Source: Cardinalis cardinalis (taxonomy: Eukaryota; Chordata; Aves; Passeriformes; Cardinalidae). From it: a stretch of 64,000 bases of DNA. Position numbers and translations under genes: made by a program. Positions 10,801 through 24,604 of the stretch are shown here, piece by piece; the first letter of the stretch is position 1; the number at the start of each line of letters is the position of its first letter. Location of the stretch: the NCBI GenBank assembly GCA_014549065.1, contig JACDOX010000230.1:291448-355447 (forward strand), written 5' to 3'. The notes under the pieces were generated by a model that saw only the letters and a list, made by a program, of their open reading frames with translations, was not told the origin of the DNA and did no database searches.

Positions 10801-13800
10801 GGACCTTGACTAGGCCTCCACACAGTTAAATGAGAGTAGTCACACAGAGAGCCTCAAGTTTCTGGAATGGCTGTTTCAGATCTGGAAATGTGTTTGTATA
10901 TACACATATGTGTATGTCAATGTACATGTATTATTTGTTGTATATCATGCATTATGTATTCTATATTATATCTATTTTATAATCAGATATCCTGGTCAGA
11001 CTTTTGATGGTTGCTATACCAAAATACCCAGGCTCTACCTGAAACCCTGATCTCATAAGTCCAAAGTCCTAAAAAAGCACATCTACTCTATGAAAGTATA
11101 GAAAGTAGTCAGGAATTGAATTTGAACAACAGCCCTCAGTCTTCTACCATTTTAGTTTTCTCTCAGTGTCAGCTGTGAATGAGTCCCCTGTAAGAGTAAA
11201 TGAGTAGAGTTTGGAGCATACTATATTTTGGAAATTCTTGTTCTAAAAGGTTAGTATGCAGGACTGCAATAGTTTTGTATTCCTTCATGTTATGGTCTTC
11301 TGGCACTTTTCTAGCTCCATCCCTCTGCACCATCCCTCTCACCCTGCCTTACATAATATCCTTTATAGGAACATCCTCTAAAGGTCTTTTCAGGTCCATT
11401 CTATGAAACACCATTCTGAAGGACTAGAAATCATCCTTGAATTATTTCAGACAAGTTGAAATGAAAAAATCTATGGGACAGAGGGCCACAAAAACCTGTG
11501 ATACATATGTCATTGCTACAAGAATGCCCTACAAGATCCATTGAGGATTCACAGCTCAAGTTATCTATTGAGGAAGTGCCTATCTATTCTAGAAGGAACA
11601 GGTAGATGTTAAGCTGTCTGTGCCACTTGGCCTTAGGGCCAGGGCTGTCCTTTATTCAGTCACAGAATATTTGGATTCATATAAACTAAAAGTTTTTAGT
11701 GGTGCTGATGAAGAGTAAAACAGAAGCAGAAAATTATACTTACATATGGTAGGGATATGAAAACAAGCAATTTTAAACAATTCCAAAATCTAGTAACTTG
11801 TGATCTGTTTAATTTGAATAGGAATACAGAAAGAATATTTTCCTTCTTTTATTTAAAAATAAATACTCAGTCTAAAAAAATTCAATCTGTGTAAAATTCT
11901 GTCAGCAAGAGCCCCCAGTAAATAACTAATGTGGTCAGCCATGGGTGAGTGCTCTTTTGTAGTATTCAATAACATATTTCATTTTTAAAAAATAAATACA
12001 GTACACTATAGAGATTACTTTTACCCTTCTGTTGCCAGTTGTATATTTTGCTTCTTTCTATTTTACAGTTTTAATATGAAGAACTAGCTAGATTCTGATG
12101 TTAAGAGCTACATTCAAAAAATTGACGGTGTTCACTGATGCTACTTTGAGTCTTGGTGAGTGTTCAGTATTGGGGATGGAGGGAGTGTTGCACAGTTCCA
12201 TTTGGATCTCAGTAAGAAAGATACAGAAGCAAAGAGTGTAATAAGACATTTGATTCAGAAAGAGAAAATAATGCCAGAAACATAAACAGTGAGTAAATCT
12301 TACTTCCCTTCAGATGTTAGGAACCTTGAGTTCACACAGCATCAGACATTAGAGAGAGCCCAGATGGATCTTCCCATTGTGCCCTGCTCAGATCCTGCCT
12401 ATGAAAATATTCAATTTCCTTTCCATAGCTTCTTTTATCTTGTGTGAGAAAACAGTGTATCTTTTCCTGATAGACTGCTGTCTCATCTCATCTCATCCCA
12501 CCCATCAGTGCAGGCTGCTGTGTGGCTTCCAGGATATGGTCCTGCAGCAGCTCCTTGAGCAAAATAAGCCTTCTAAAAAAAGCTAATGTTTTTTAAGATA
12601 CATACTTTTCAAACTGTCCTTCAAAGTGCAGAAATATTATTGATACTTTTAAAATTTTTTAGTAATCATATATGCATGCTTGGAATTAGCAGTACTGACT
12701 TCCAGAATTGTTTCATGTCTTCCTCCTGAATGTTCTGTATTTATCATCAGAAAGATTTGATATCAATACAACAATATGTACGAGATACATATTATGATAC
12801 ATAATGATACGAGATACATAATTATGATTCTATTTCATCAAGTTTATGAGTGTTTCATGATTTTGAACAGCTGTGATGAAAATGGTAAGACAAATCAAAA
12901 CACAGTGGTTATTTTACTAATAGAACTGCTTTATAAATTTGGCCAATATTGTGAAAGTCTGCAATATTTCGCAAGATATTTCCTTATCAAACCTGGCTTT
13001 CTTCTGAAGTACACAGACATAAATACCCTACACCACTATGGGAGTATTTTAGTACCTTATTAAAAAAAGAACCTCTGAATTAATGGAGTAACTCCTTCTG
13101 TCTGGGTATAGGTTTTTCAGATGTACATATAACAGTACTGCAATTCAAAGAAAATTAGATCATGCCACCAAAAAGACAACTGCCCTGACAGNGAATTGAT
13201 AACACTTTAACCCATTTTTGTATTCAGAGTTTCATGTGTTCTGTTATTTCCATCAAAATGAATTCAGATGTCTTTTTTTGAGACTATNAGCCTATTAAAA
13301 GAAAAATATTATATACAAGGTGTTACAATGTAGAGGACATACCAGGATTTACACCACTTTCAGCCCAATTAGACACAGTAGGTAAGACAAACATATTGAA
13401 AATACTCACTGACTTGTGAACAGCCATAGAGATTGTCAAGGTAATGTTTGATTTACTGATATTCAGCTTTTCTCCCTAGCCAACATAGCAGAAGGTTTCA
13501 TGAGGGCTCCTCCAGTGCAGACACAGTTGGATGCAGAGCTGTAGTGGTAGCAGCCAATTCCTCACTTTTGCCCATCTTGTAAAAGACCCAAAGCTATGGT
13601 CCTACAGCCACTGCCATATATTGTCACTGCCAAATCGAGTCATCCAGTTTTCAGCTTATTCCCCCAGATCTGGAGAGGCAAATAAGCAGTGGGAATAGCC
13701 TTGGTACCTGTATTATTCTTCCTGTTGAGCTATACACAAGAAAAGGCTCAATGTTGAATATCATAGCCTGTCCCTAAGATTTAGGCCACAACACAGCATA

Positions 13801-14160
13801 TAGAATTTCCATGGAATTTTCTCTTTCAAATATTGCTCATGTAGTATCAAAGGAAAAATTTGTTCAACTTGTTGAGACAACAAGCATAAGTGGAAAGTTC
13901 TCTTCCAAATATCTCTCTGGATTCATAACACATGTCAATAAAAGTAACTCTTCTGTAATTTATTAATTCATACCAGTGGAGGATTTGCTGCTAAATGATT
14001 TTCTTAAGCTTTCTCAATTCACATAAATATGAATGTATCTAAACCAGGCCTCTGTAGGGGAAAGGAGTAAAGAGAAATTATAGATTTTTGGGGAAGAGGG
14101 TGGGGGAGACGAAGTATTCCAATGATGCCTTAAGTTTTAGTTTTCATATTTTTCAGATTC
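7847..14160. other. Single-copy AT-rich DNA without recognisable gene
   Basis: I see no exon, RNA gene or securely recognisable repeat in this stretch. Minor items are a (CTCAT)3 run at 12480-12498 and an imperfect 29-bp tandem duplication at 12779-12830. Open frames are all under about 105 codons and lack motifs. Segments around 8390-8530 and 13480-13800 are somewhat more GC-balanced than the rest and could be conserved non-coding DNA, but sequence alone cannot show this. Confidence 0.65.
12779..12830. repeat. Imperfect 29-bp tandem duplication
   Basis: 'tacgagatacata' begins at 12779 and again at 12808, followed in both by a TTATGAT variant with a 1-base insertion. It contributes to the start of a 95-codon frame that is therefore not credible as a gene. 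Confidence 0.8.
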
Positions 14161-14581
14161 TGTGCTGCCTAGGGTTGTAGCTCCGAGCTTCATAGTAAGT
14201 GTTAGTAGGTTCTCTTCACAGGGTAGGTAGACAAAACAATCCTTTTCCAGCTTGAGGCCAAGGACAACNGTTACAGTGTTCAGGCCCAAAAAGGATAAAT
14301 AATAGGGAACTGAAGACAGCAAACAAGGAGCATGGAACTGCATAACCTGAAGCTACAATTTGACAATTAACTCCAATATGCAAGTAGATCAAAGCTTATA
14401 ANAGTGTGAGACCTCATGGCTGGTCATCCATTTTATGACCATTTTGGGTCCCTCTTGGGTGTAGCCTTGGCCATGCCCTTGTACTGCCCAAGGTGTATCC
14501 TTTAAAGCCTTTTCATAAATAACAACTTTATTCTTTTAGCTCTGTCTAGTGTCTGTTCTAGGTCAGCCTCTCAAGGCATCA
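14161..14581 (+). mobile_element. Endogenous retrovirus solo LTR with TATA box
   Basis: The segment begins TGTGCTGCC and ends GGCATCA, giving the TG...CA ends expected of an LTR about 420 bp long. A TATA-like TATAANA lies at 14397-14403. It is followed by a GC-richer leader and a degenerate polyadenylation signal AATAAC at 14518-14523. After that come 'ctctgtctagtgtctgttc' and 'ggtcagcctctcaaggcatc', which I recognise from passerine ERV LTR ends. No coding sequence for gag, pol or env is next to it, so it is read as a solo LTR left by recombination. I do not see matching target-site duplications at the proposed ends ('agattc' against 'ccagtt'), so one boundary may be off or the flanks have mutated. 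The minus-strand frame at 14137-14343 is a shadow of the U3 part. Confidence 0.65.
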
Positions 14582-16324
14582 CCAGTTTTCCAGAGTTTCA
14601 TGGAACATAGATATTTTTAAAAATTGAAAATAGAGACACCCATTCTAGTCTGCCTAGATTTTGTTTGATTTAGAATTNGCTGGATTCAAGAGTAGCTTTT
14701 ACCTTAAATTTGTGAGAAACTGGCTATTTTTAACTTGTAACTGAAGTGATGTTTGCAGGGACTTCTGAATGNGTTAATTACCACTGGCAGTAATGTTCAG
14801 CTAGAACACATTTCCCAAGGCAAATTTCTCCAGTGCAGTAGTGGAGGGACAAACTGACTGTTTCATGGACATTTGTTCAGTTGCCCATATGGCCATAACC
14901 AGGTCAAAGGCCGGAACATACGGGGATCTGAATTCCCATTCTTCTGCTCCAAATGGGAATAGTTAGAAATGTTCAATAACCTGGCAAGTAGCAACCAGGG
15001 GTTGAATTCTGGCAAGGATGTACTTGTTTTTTTTAAATTAAGTGGCACCTATTATAGTACTTGTGTTCATCCCTTAGGATGTTTTTTCTTTTAATAGCAA
15101 TGTATTCACCTCAGATAAAAGAGGTCAGTTCACTTGGGAGACTTTCAGTAGAAAGGTTTCTTTGTGGTTCCTCAGCAGCACTACAAAAACTGGAGGTGTT
15201 GGTATCTGTGTTCAAATGTTTGTTCTTCCGGTATCTCATTGCTGTAAGACTTCCAGACCTAAGTCACGGAAACTGAAAAAAGCTATCTGAAAGATAATCA
15301 GAATTTTTACAAGGATAATCTCACAATGTAAGAATTTGAACAGAAAAATATGAATACAGCCAGGGACACGAAGCAGGAAGGAAAACTTATTCTGAATCTC
15401 ATCCAGAATAAGTTTTGACTCTTCCAAAGGTATGTTGTTTCCCTGTTTAAGTTCCAAAGCTCTTGTTTAAAATTCCAGTTTCCTAAATGCAGTAACTGAA
15501 CATTTCCTAAAAGATGGTATAGATTTAAAATACTATCAATACATTCAAAAGGGTGAATCATTAAAATTAATGTTTGGAGGCCAGTTCTCATGATTCTGTT
15601 GATCTACAAATTGAAAAACAGCAGTTTTTCTTTGAAGTCCTGTTTTCATACCATCACAGGGTAACAAAAGTATAAAGACACTAAAACANAAAGCAAAATC
15701 GTGCACTGTCTGTAAAATTACTTAATCTTGAAGAAGATTAAGTACTTGCAAGTAATTGATTTACAGGATCTGGTGTTGGATTAAGTATTGACCAAACCTA
15801 TATTTCATCAAATAGAAGAAAAGAGGTCATATTTTTATTAGTATCAATGAATGATTAATCACCTCTGAACTCTGAACACATGGTTCGTCAATACTGTTCT
15901 TCCCCAAATAAATCTCTCAATAACGAAACTTCTTCCCATCCACATTTTTTGACAACAGGCATCTTAATCAGAAATTTGTTGTCAGGAAGAAAACTTCATA
16001 AACCAGAGAGAGCAGTTAATTTCATGATACTAGATGTGGGAGCCTTGCGGCTGTCAGTACTTTAAATAATATCACTCCAAAAACCCATCTCATGAATTTC
16101 AGAGGTAACCTGAGAACTGTTTTACAAACTGGTACAATTTGTTAAATTCAAATATATCTTAACAAAGCTTTTGAAGAGATGATAGCAAAGCATATTTTCA
16201 TCAGTTTTAACTTAAGTTAGACAGATTTCAACTTTTCATTATTCTTTTAAGGCAGAAGTACTTACAAGTGCATTTTTTGTATCTGGCACCACAGACTTTT
16301 GCACAGCTAATTGACATAGCAAGT
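14582..16324. other. Single-copy DNA without recognisable gene
   Basis: No gene or known repeat is supported. A short hairpin (11-bp stem, 4-nt loop) occurs at 15719-15744. Frames up to 94 codons overlap each other on the minus strand at 15236-15591 without a motif. Confidence 0.65.
15719..15744. other. Short perfect inverted repeat
   Basis: 'tacttaatctt' (15719-15729) pairs with 'aagattaagta' (15734-15744) around the loop GAAG. It is an 11-bp AT-rich stem. It is short enough to arise by chance in AT-rich DNA, and no T-run follows that would suggest a Pol III terminator. Confidence 0.7.
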
Positions 16325-17150
16325 AACTGACTATTTCCCCTTGGAATACAGGGATTTTGTTCTGCTCCCTGCCCCTGTCTTCCAGCTCAGGGTACCCCAA
16401 AACTAACTGGTCTTGCCATTAAAGCCTGGGAAAAGAAGTCATTAAGTACCTCAGTCTTTTTTTGTCACTCTGAAAGTCCAGGGTAGCAATTCTGCTGACT
16501 TCCCTCCTTACTTCCCAGGAACCAAAAACTATCAAGACAGCCTCCAACCATCACATCNCTCACTAGTCCTTCTCTGTTTGCAAACAGGTCCAGTGGGCAC
16601 ATCTTCCCTAGTTTGCTAGCTCATCAGCTGTGTCAGGAAGTTATTTTCTATACACTCCTCGATTCCTTCTCTGGGAACATCCTACACTGTTTCCTCTCTG
16701 CTGTGATGTATTTCCAGCAGACATCTGGTAAGTTAAAGTCCCCCATGAGAGGTCCCCCATAAGATTTCTCCCTGCTCAAAGAATATTTCTGCTGTCTTTT
16801 TATCTTGGTTGGGTAGTCTATGACAGACTCCCACCAGGATGTCTGCCTTGTCAGCCTTGCCCCTGATTTTTACCCCTAAACACTGGATTTTCATCANCAT
16901 CATTAAGCTCTAGACACTGAAACCTCTCCCTAATATACAGGAATACCCCACTGCCTGTCCTTCCCTGCTGGTACCTTCTGAAGACTTTATAGCCATCCAT
17001 TGTGGCATTTCAGTTGTGAGAGTCATTCCACCATGTCTCCATGATGACAATTCATGGTAGTTTTCTTGCTGTCCAATGCCTTTCAGCTGCTCCCGTTTGT
17101 TGTCCATGTCTGTGTGCATTGATGTTCATGCCAGGGAGCTGGAGGCCAGA
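16325..17150 (-). mobile_element. CR1 LINE fragment, internally deleted
   Basis: The plus strand is the reverse complement of an avian CR1 of a different subfamily from the copy at 1078-3615. Landmarks are the 'ggtcttgccattaaagcct' block (16410-16428), 'gtcattaagtacctcag' (16438-16454), 'agcaattctgctgac' (16484-16498), 'ccagcagacatctggtaagt' (16711-16730), 'gacagactcccaccaggat' (16822-16840) and 'tttatagccatccat' (16986-17000). The match jumps at about 16470, so a few hundred bases between the RT start and the endonuclease/RT linker are missing. Both ends are truncated; neither the CR1 3' repeat nor a 5' end is present. The segment covers the end of the endonuclease and the start of the RT, with stops in all frames, and cannot be mobile. 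Confidence 0.9.
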
Positions 17151-20100
17151 AAATGCTCAGTATTTCTTGTCTTTGTAGTGACAATACTATTTGCTATGTT
17201 TTTATGACTTGTCTGTAAGATTTTATATGGTAGTCTTAACATGCAGAAGATTTATTTTTTCTGATGTTTTTATTGACAGTAGTTAAAAATTTGGAAGTAT
17301 GTTTAAAGCAGCAGATAGGGTACTTTGTTGCAAAAAGTGGAAGCTGATATAGTAAAACGAACTGGGCAGTGTGTAAATCTAAATTTCCAAAGAAATTACT
17401 AAAATCAGGTACTTATCTCTTATGTTAGTATCTGACCACTGTTAAGAGTTAATATTGATGCCTCTTAATCATATGCAAAGGGAAATTTTGAGGCAGAACT
17501 ATAATCTCTATGAAATATTGAGTGGTCTCCATTTGAAGTGCAAGTGAGAGTTATTGTAAGAACTGATTGTCTGCGAATTCATTGGAGATTTCATAGAACT
17601 TTATCACTAATTTTAGTAATAGGATAACTTAAAATTGATCTAGAAGTGATCTAGTCTTCTCACTGTCACCAAACAGGATTGCTGTGGATCATGTCTCTTC
17701 TTGACAGAAACTTGTCCAGCCAGGTCACAGTCTACCTCTGACAAGGATCACAAAATATTCTAGACAAATTATTCTTGTGTTGAACACTTTTACTTATATG
17801 AAGAGAGTTCACATTTAAATTAATTGTTTCTCAGAGGAATTAGATGTAGGAGGCTATAACATTGGAAGTTATGCATATTACTTTGCAGAATGTCGCTCTA
17901 GATAAATATCCTTCAAACTGTCTAAATAAGGTTGCATTATGAGTTTTAGGCTGTAGCTCTTCACCATCTCTTGGGTCATTTCCTGCAGTAGAACAGCACG
18001 AAAATTTATATATTTCTTATAGAATATGATTTTTAACCTATGGACCTGAAATGTTTGAATAATGTTTGAATAATCTTGGGGGAAAAAAGACACAAAATGT
18101 TGAATTCATGGAAAAATGTAATGTTTATGACTTTTAAACAAATCCTTCTCCCAGAACTTTTTTTAGGATAAGAAACAGTTCAAAGTCATTGTGAATATCT
18201 GACTATCTAAATGATACAAAGATTGTTTTTTTCCTTTAAAATGTATTCTTCATATTTTCTTTTTAAATCAAATATTTGTATGGTATCCATTCTTTTAGAT
18301 TATAAAAACTNCTTTCATGCAACTGCCAAAATCCTGATAGCTCCTCTCTTGAACAGATGTAGTAATTGCTAGAAATTTCCTGAGAGAGTCAGTTCTCCAG
18401 AGATTTCCTACATATTTGCCAATTAGTATGGGTAGTTGGATAGGCAGCCAAATTTTTGTGATGTTTATCTGAAGCATATCAGTGAGCCTGTTGTGGTTCA
18501 TCCATTGCTAATGAGAGAATTAAATTTATACAGATATATGTATACTGTTGAGAATATTATTGGTAAAATCTGTAGCACTCAGAAGGNAGGGTCCGTTTTG
18601 TCATTAATTTCAATGGGACCAGAATGTAATCCATTGTACAAAAGCACTGCATAAAGCAGGTGATTCAAAAAGAAGCTGCAGACTGCTGCCTGCNTTAGAA
18701 TTCCACAATCCTTCAGGAAAATAAAGCACATAAAAGGAACACAGCAGTGATTTTTTTCAAATTCTCTATTATCTTATGCATTGCAAAGTNGTATATAAAA
18801 TGTATATTTAACAGCTGCAGAGAAATTCTGTTCTACTTAAACNATGTCAATTACAGGTATAAATAAAACTAAGTTCTGAAGTCACCAAGTAATAAATTAT
18901 AAATAGAGGGGTTTTTTTTAAGTCTTCTCACCTTAGTAGTTTTTTATCATTTGTCAAAAAGCTACAAGTCCCTTTGACATTTTGCTCCACTTGTCCTTAT
19001 TTAGCTTCCAGTTGTTAATTAATAAAATCACCTGCTCTCCAGGTTTTCCTACACATCCCAAAATTTTGTCTTGGGCATTTTAGCTGTTTCAGTAACTTGG
19101 CCTTGGAGAATTTTATGGCCCTATTTTTGATCATATAAATTTTTATTCACTGTACTGCAGATTTTTGCAGCCTATTCCCATTATACTCTTTCTTCATCTT
19201 CAAACGTGTTCCTCCCAACCAGCTTGATTCCACTAGTTCAACTACTGCATGCCTTTGCAATGCCCTTCCATGTGAGATCATGAACAGTGGATTGGCTGTG
19301 TTTTCCAGTCAGAATTAAAACCCCATTTGTTCAGCTTGACTTATGCTTAGTGACAGCTCTGTGTATTTCTCACTGTGATGTGAATACATGAAGGACACAG
19401 TATAAAGATGCACTAAATTATATTGGGTTGTGTGGAAAATGTGGAAAATGTGATTNGAGTAATTACAAGTGCCCAAGTTTTTATCCTTGTTTTTATTAAA
19501 GTTGCCATTATGCCAATGACAGAGTTAAATAATAGAATCATTTTATTAGTATCTGTCTTGTCTAAAATATGAATGACAAAAAAACCAATAAAGGAGACAG
19601 CAAAAATAGAAAGTAAAAATCACAAAAGCGCTTCTTAACAAGGCAGGTATATCTGCCACAAATTAAGTAAGATCAAATATATGGTGGTAATTATTCTTAC
19701 TTAGATACGTTCAGTTCATGATATAAAAAGTGAGGTTTAATGAAAAAAAAAATCAGACAAAATAATCAGTATATTGTGTCATCCTGTCTGTTGAACACCA
19801 TGTTCAATTTCTTCCATGGTCTAGAGCACTTTTAGAGCATGTTACACGGCATGGGCTAACTTGTCTGAAACATTGCACATATATGTAGGATTATTTTCTA
19901 TTTCTATGGTGTTTGCAGAAACTTTAGGTTGAAAAAACTTGTCTGAACAACTTCCAGATAAAATATGGGTTTTCTTAGACTGTATATCACAGAGTTACAA
20001 TTATTACTATTTACTGTTAGTTGCTTCTTTTTTTAGTGTTAAGATTTTTTTCACAATCACATTTTACTGGTGCAGCATGATCTTGAGTTTACTACTTGTG

Positions 20101-23100
20101 TCTCTTGAGGAACTATAACATTACAGCCTGCTTTTCATTGCCCATAGTCCTTCTCCAGCTATTGGGTAAATATCAAAGTTTGGGCTATACTTTTAACTAG
20201 ACTCATTATTCCAGTCTGGGAATGCACTGTTCTTTTATGGGGGATGCAACTAGATCTCATAATCATCTGCAGACCATAAAGCTTCATCAAATGTTCTATC
20301 TACAGATAGGCTTTGTAGAGTAATCACCTTGCAATTTATGAGTGTATCTATTTCAGCATTGTCTACGAGTGCTGTTTGAAAAATTGATAATTTCTGAAGG
20401 GGTTATTTTTCTTACATGGAAGTCATGATTCAACAGTTTGTTCCAATTCAACAATGTAACTTTACATGTATTNTTTTAGACTTTTCAAAATTGGAGATAA
20501 TCTGAAATTTAAATTATTTTAACTGATCTAGCTTGATGGAAGTGAGTGGAGCTAGGCTAATTTTCACTGGTTCAGAATAAGATGAAATATTTATAGTTTC
20601 ATTCACTAAATTATCAAAACGTTGATTTTGCAGAGTGATTAAAATTAGAAGTTGATACATTTTGACAAGAAAGGAAGAGAAATTTTTCAAAGTTTGAAAT
20701 CAGTACTTTGCATTGAAACAACTCAGCAAGGACCAACTGCTGCAAGAAAACACCAAGAGTAATCCTTATAACAAAAAATTTATTTTCCAAGATGCAGTAA
20801 AGAATCAGTATTTAAAGTCTACTCTTTGTAAGTGTCATTGTGTAATGAACATGAAAATAATTAGTCCATGGAATGTCCTTCACACTGACTGGCAGTAGTG
20901 ATAAGAGAGTCACAGCGCAAAACACTAATACTGTGAAAAAAGTCAACTTCTTATGTAAGTAGACGTAATGCTGTCAGAAATGTCATTAGAACATAGTAGT
21001 CTGTGCCATATTTGGACAAAACAGTTTCTTACATGACTATCACAGCTCAATTGATTCAGTATTCAAAATCAGTTTTAAAATAATTTTTAAATTAAGCATC
21101 GGTCATACAGAACTGCAAGACATTGACAGTGAAGTGTCATAACAGTCTGAATTTACTATCTCATGCTCTCAGTATTATAAAAATTGAAGCTATTTAAATT
21201 GTAAACTACCTATAATATTTTTCTACTAGTTCTTTTTTTTCAACGAGAAGACAGACTCATGAAAATAAACTAAAAAGAAGCTTGTNATTTCATTTTATAG
21301 GAAATGCATAAAAAACCCCCAACACAATTCTCAAAAATAATGACCAATGTAGAACAGTATTTTAAATATAACTGAAGTATACTAGAAGAAAATAAAAAGG
21401 TTAATTATTTATAAACATAACAATGAGTGGTTTGAATATTGAGATCCATAAAATTTAATTCCTTGAGCCTCTGGGAATTTCACAGCCTCACAGGTATCTA
21501 ACTCACATTTTAAAACTTCCCTTAACTTTAAATCTGTGAGTGAAAGTTTCTTACAATTTCTAAATCATTTAGATGTGTTTGAAAATGTTTCTTCTGGCTA
21601 AAGAAATTCCTGGAGTTATTTCACTACAAAGATTCGTTCTTTGACAGCTTCTTTTTTATAATGTAGTAACAAAAGAGCAGAGAGAAGATGTAGGTCTCCA
21701 AGTTAATTTCAAAGTTAAAAGGTAGATTTTCCATTTCTTATCAGCTGGACATAAAAATTTCTGCTGATCTTCAACAATGTGAATCTTTGAAGTATATTGG
21801 CTATTATTTTCTTCATTCACAGGAAAAACTGAAAAGTACATTAACTGGTTCTTTCATTTCCAGTATGTGATTCCAAGTGCAGAACTCAGTCTTATAAAGA
21901 TCTGTAGTTGCTGATAAGAATTAACAGTGTGAAAGATACGCTTGGCCTGTAGTTATGCAGCTTTTTATATCTCATGTAAGATACAGACAAGAATACGCAA
22001 TGTTCAGTCAAGTATTTTATTACTAGGCTGAAAAGCNGTTCCATTAGTATGGAAGGTAAATGATAAGATTCAGACCTTCGAGGTGAACAGAGGAAAAGGA
22101 TGAATCAAAACAAACAGCAGGCTGCACATCTCTTCTAACCAAAGGGAAAAAAGCCACATCTATATTAATCCAAATACAATGTAGACTGATAAACATATAA
22201 TCTCAGTAGACATGACATAACCTTTCTTTTAGAGCTAAGGATGCAGAGGAGGGAAGAAAAGAACAATAGCAAAGATTATGTACTGTTTATAATTTTTAGA
22301 TATACATAGCTGATGTTAAGAGGAAAAGTACATAAAAGCTATTTCTTCCTTTGTGACAGACATTTCCTTTGCTGATTTCAGACAAGGGAACCTTGTAATA
22401 TTTGAAACTTCAAATCCTACTCCAGAAATTGAACTCACTAGAGCGTAGAGGATTAAGGACTGAAGTGTGATCACCAGAAAGAAGGTCTGAAAGAAGACTT
22501 AGGAGAAAGAAAAAAAGACTAGATCACTTGGTTGATGCTTAAAACATAATTAGTTGATTCCTTTCTCCTTTTTCCAGAAAATAAAACCAAATCTACTTTG
22601 CCCAAAAATTGCAAAAGTTTTCTTTAATGTCTCAATTCCTTGAATGTTAAAACTGATTTTATTTCCCACTGATCTGCATGCACACCAATTCATATAATAG
22701 TTAAGCATAGAGAAAACTCTTCATAGGGCAGTACACATGGCCATGTACACAGTCCAGCTCCCAGCTCGTTACTGGGCAGTGCTTCCCAAAATGAGTTGAG
22801 CTAAACACACACTCACCACTATGGTGAAAGCCTTAATTTTGTATAATTTCCTACTCTCTGAAAGGCTGTGCCATTAGAAAGAAGACACAGTGCAATTCCT
22901 GCAGCTGAACAATTGAGACAACAGAAAGAGGAGGCTCATACACATGTATGACTGATTGTAGTCAGTTATGTTCACTAGCTATGTATATGACTAGTTATAG
23001 AAAAGAAGAAGCTAATGCCACAAAGAAAAGCAGCATTCTTTCTCTGATGATTCCTTTCTGGTGGAGTCAATCTGATCCCAAATTTTGGGCTGTTAGTAAA

Positions 23101-24564
23101 AGGACAATACTGGAAGACAACTTAGTTAAATCTGGACCCATACTGGCAGAGTCAGAGTTCTCTTGCTTGAGAAGAACATCAAGCAAAAGAATGCAGGAAA
23201 GACAGACATTTAAGATATGTATGGAAGTACTATATTCTTCTGTGTTTGTATTAATATCTTGCATTTTTTCTTAGGATTTTATTTCTCAGTTTCATTATAC
23301 CTGAAAATAATTGGAAAAACAGATTTTCAGGAAGTCAGTATTAACTTTTAAAACCCTGTCTCCTCTAAGGCCTCTTTTTCCTTTCCTTTAAATCAGAAAA
23401 CCAGAAAGAGAGACACCATAAATCATTGCCTTAAGTTTGGGAAGAAGTGAAAGCTTTGTGGTGGGGTATGGCTGGAAGAATTTTATTTCTGTATTATAAT
23501 ATTGAATGTCATGTTAACATTAGAAAATAAAGTACAGACCGGAAAAATATCTAACCAAAATAAGGAACCTGTTAAATAAACAGATTCCTAGTGCTTTTCT
23601 CATTCCTTCAACTCTAAATATTATATCCTGTTTCTCTTATGGATAAGGCAAAAGCAATGAAATCATTATGTATTGAAAGAGTAGGAGCCAGGAGTACATA
23701 ATTGTTTATGACTGCTACAACTGGAAAAAAGTCCCCATTATACTTCTGATTCATTTTCATGATCCATTGACCAGCTGGTATGAGAAGCATCATTAATGAA
23801 GCATGAGATCTCATGCAGTTTGGCCACCCAGCAGGAGATATGCCTCACCTTATGTTGATTCTCTTTTTACTGAGCTCCCACAGCCAGGAAAGTCGATGTG
23901 TTAAGGACACACTGAAAAAAAAAAAAAAAGTATATGTATATACAATTCAGTCTTTGGATATCACTGACAACTATCACACTGCTTCTTGGAGTGACAGCTT
24001 TCAACAGAGCATTGCCCTGTGAAATAGAGTACAGAGCCACACACTGTGAAAGGAAAAGTGCAAAATCAAAGGAGTTTTGTAACAGCAACTATTCAGTAAG
24101 GTTTTAGGTATTTTTAACAAAAGCAATCCAGGACTTTTTCTTTCCTATAAGAAGTCAAAAGTGGAAGTAAATTATGTTTTATATATCTCAACTCTCAGTA
24201 ACAGCATTAAAAACACATGGAATAATTTTTAAAGACTTTCACATTTACACAGACAGGCTTTTATGGACATATGTGCTTGAGTTTTTCAACATGCCATTGT
24301 ACATATTACCTAGATTTTCTTCCAAAACCAATCTCATTATAGAAGAATCCTCTATTATGTCTCTGCACAACTGGTATGAAATAATGACCAAAAGCCTAAA
24401 TCTAGTTCACCTCTCAAGGCTCTTTGTTAAGTATTTCACTACTGCCTTCTGCATATCCTGATCACTTAAGATGAAGGATGAAATGCAGAGTTTTGTTGAA
24501 CTATGTATGAAAATTAACAAATAGTCTCAAAGTACGTTCTTATTTAATTTTGGTATGCACTTCT

Positions 24565-24604
24565 ATTTTAACATCCCAAATTGAAATATTTGGGATGTTA
24601 AAAT
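24565..24604. other. Perfect 17-bp inverted repeat with 6-nt loop
   Basis: Left arm 'attttaacatcccaaat' (24565-24581), loop TGAAAT, right arm 'atttgggatgttaaaat' (24588-24604), with no mismatch in 17 bp. As RNA on either strand it would form a 40-nt hairpin. That is shorter than a normal pre-miRNA stem of about 30 bp, and the flanks do not extend the pairing. It could also be a cruciform-prone site or the remnant of a small palindromic insertion. Confidence 0.9.

Noticed and set aside
11655..11690. 'cagtcacagaatatttgg' as a CR1 3' end
   Set aside because: Only about 12 bases match and no CR1 body follows on either side.
17620..17770. Possible old CR1 or other ancient repeat ('gatctagtcttctcactgtc')
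   Set aside because: Some words resemble CR1 3' sequence but order and length do not hold; a library search is needed.
22948..23274. 108-codon plus-strand frame
   Set aside because: No domain, AT-driven codons, and an overlapping 65-codon frame on the other strand; expected by chance at this length of sequence.
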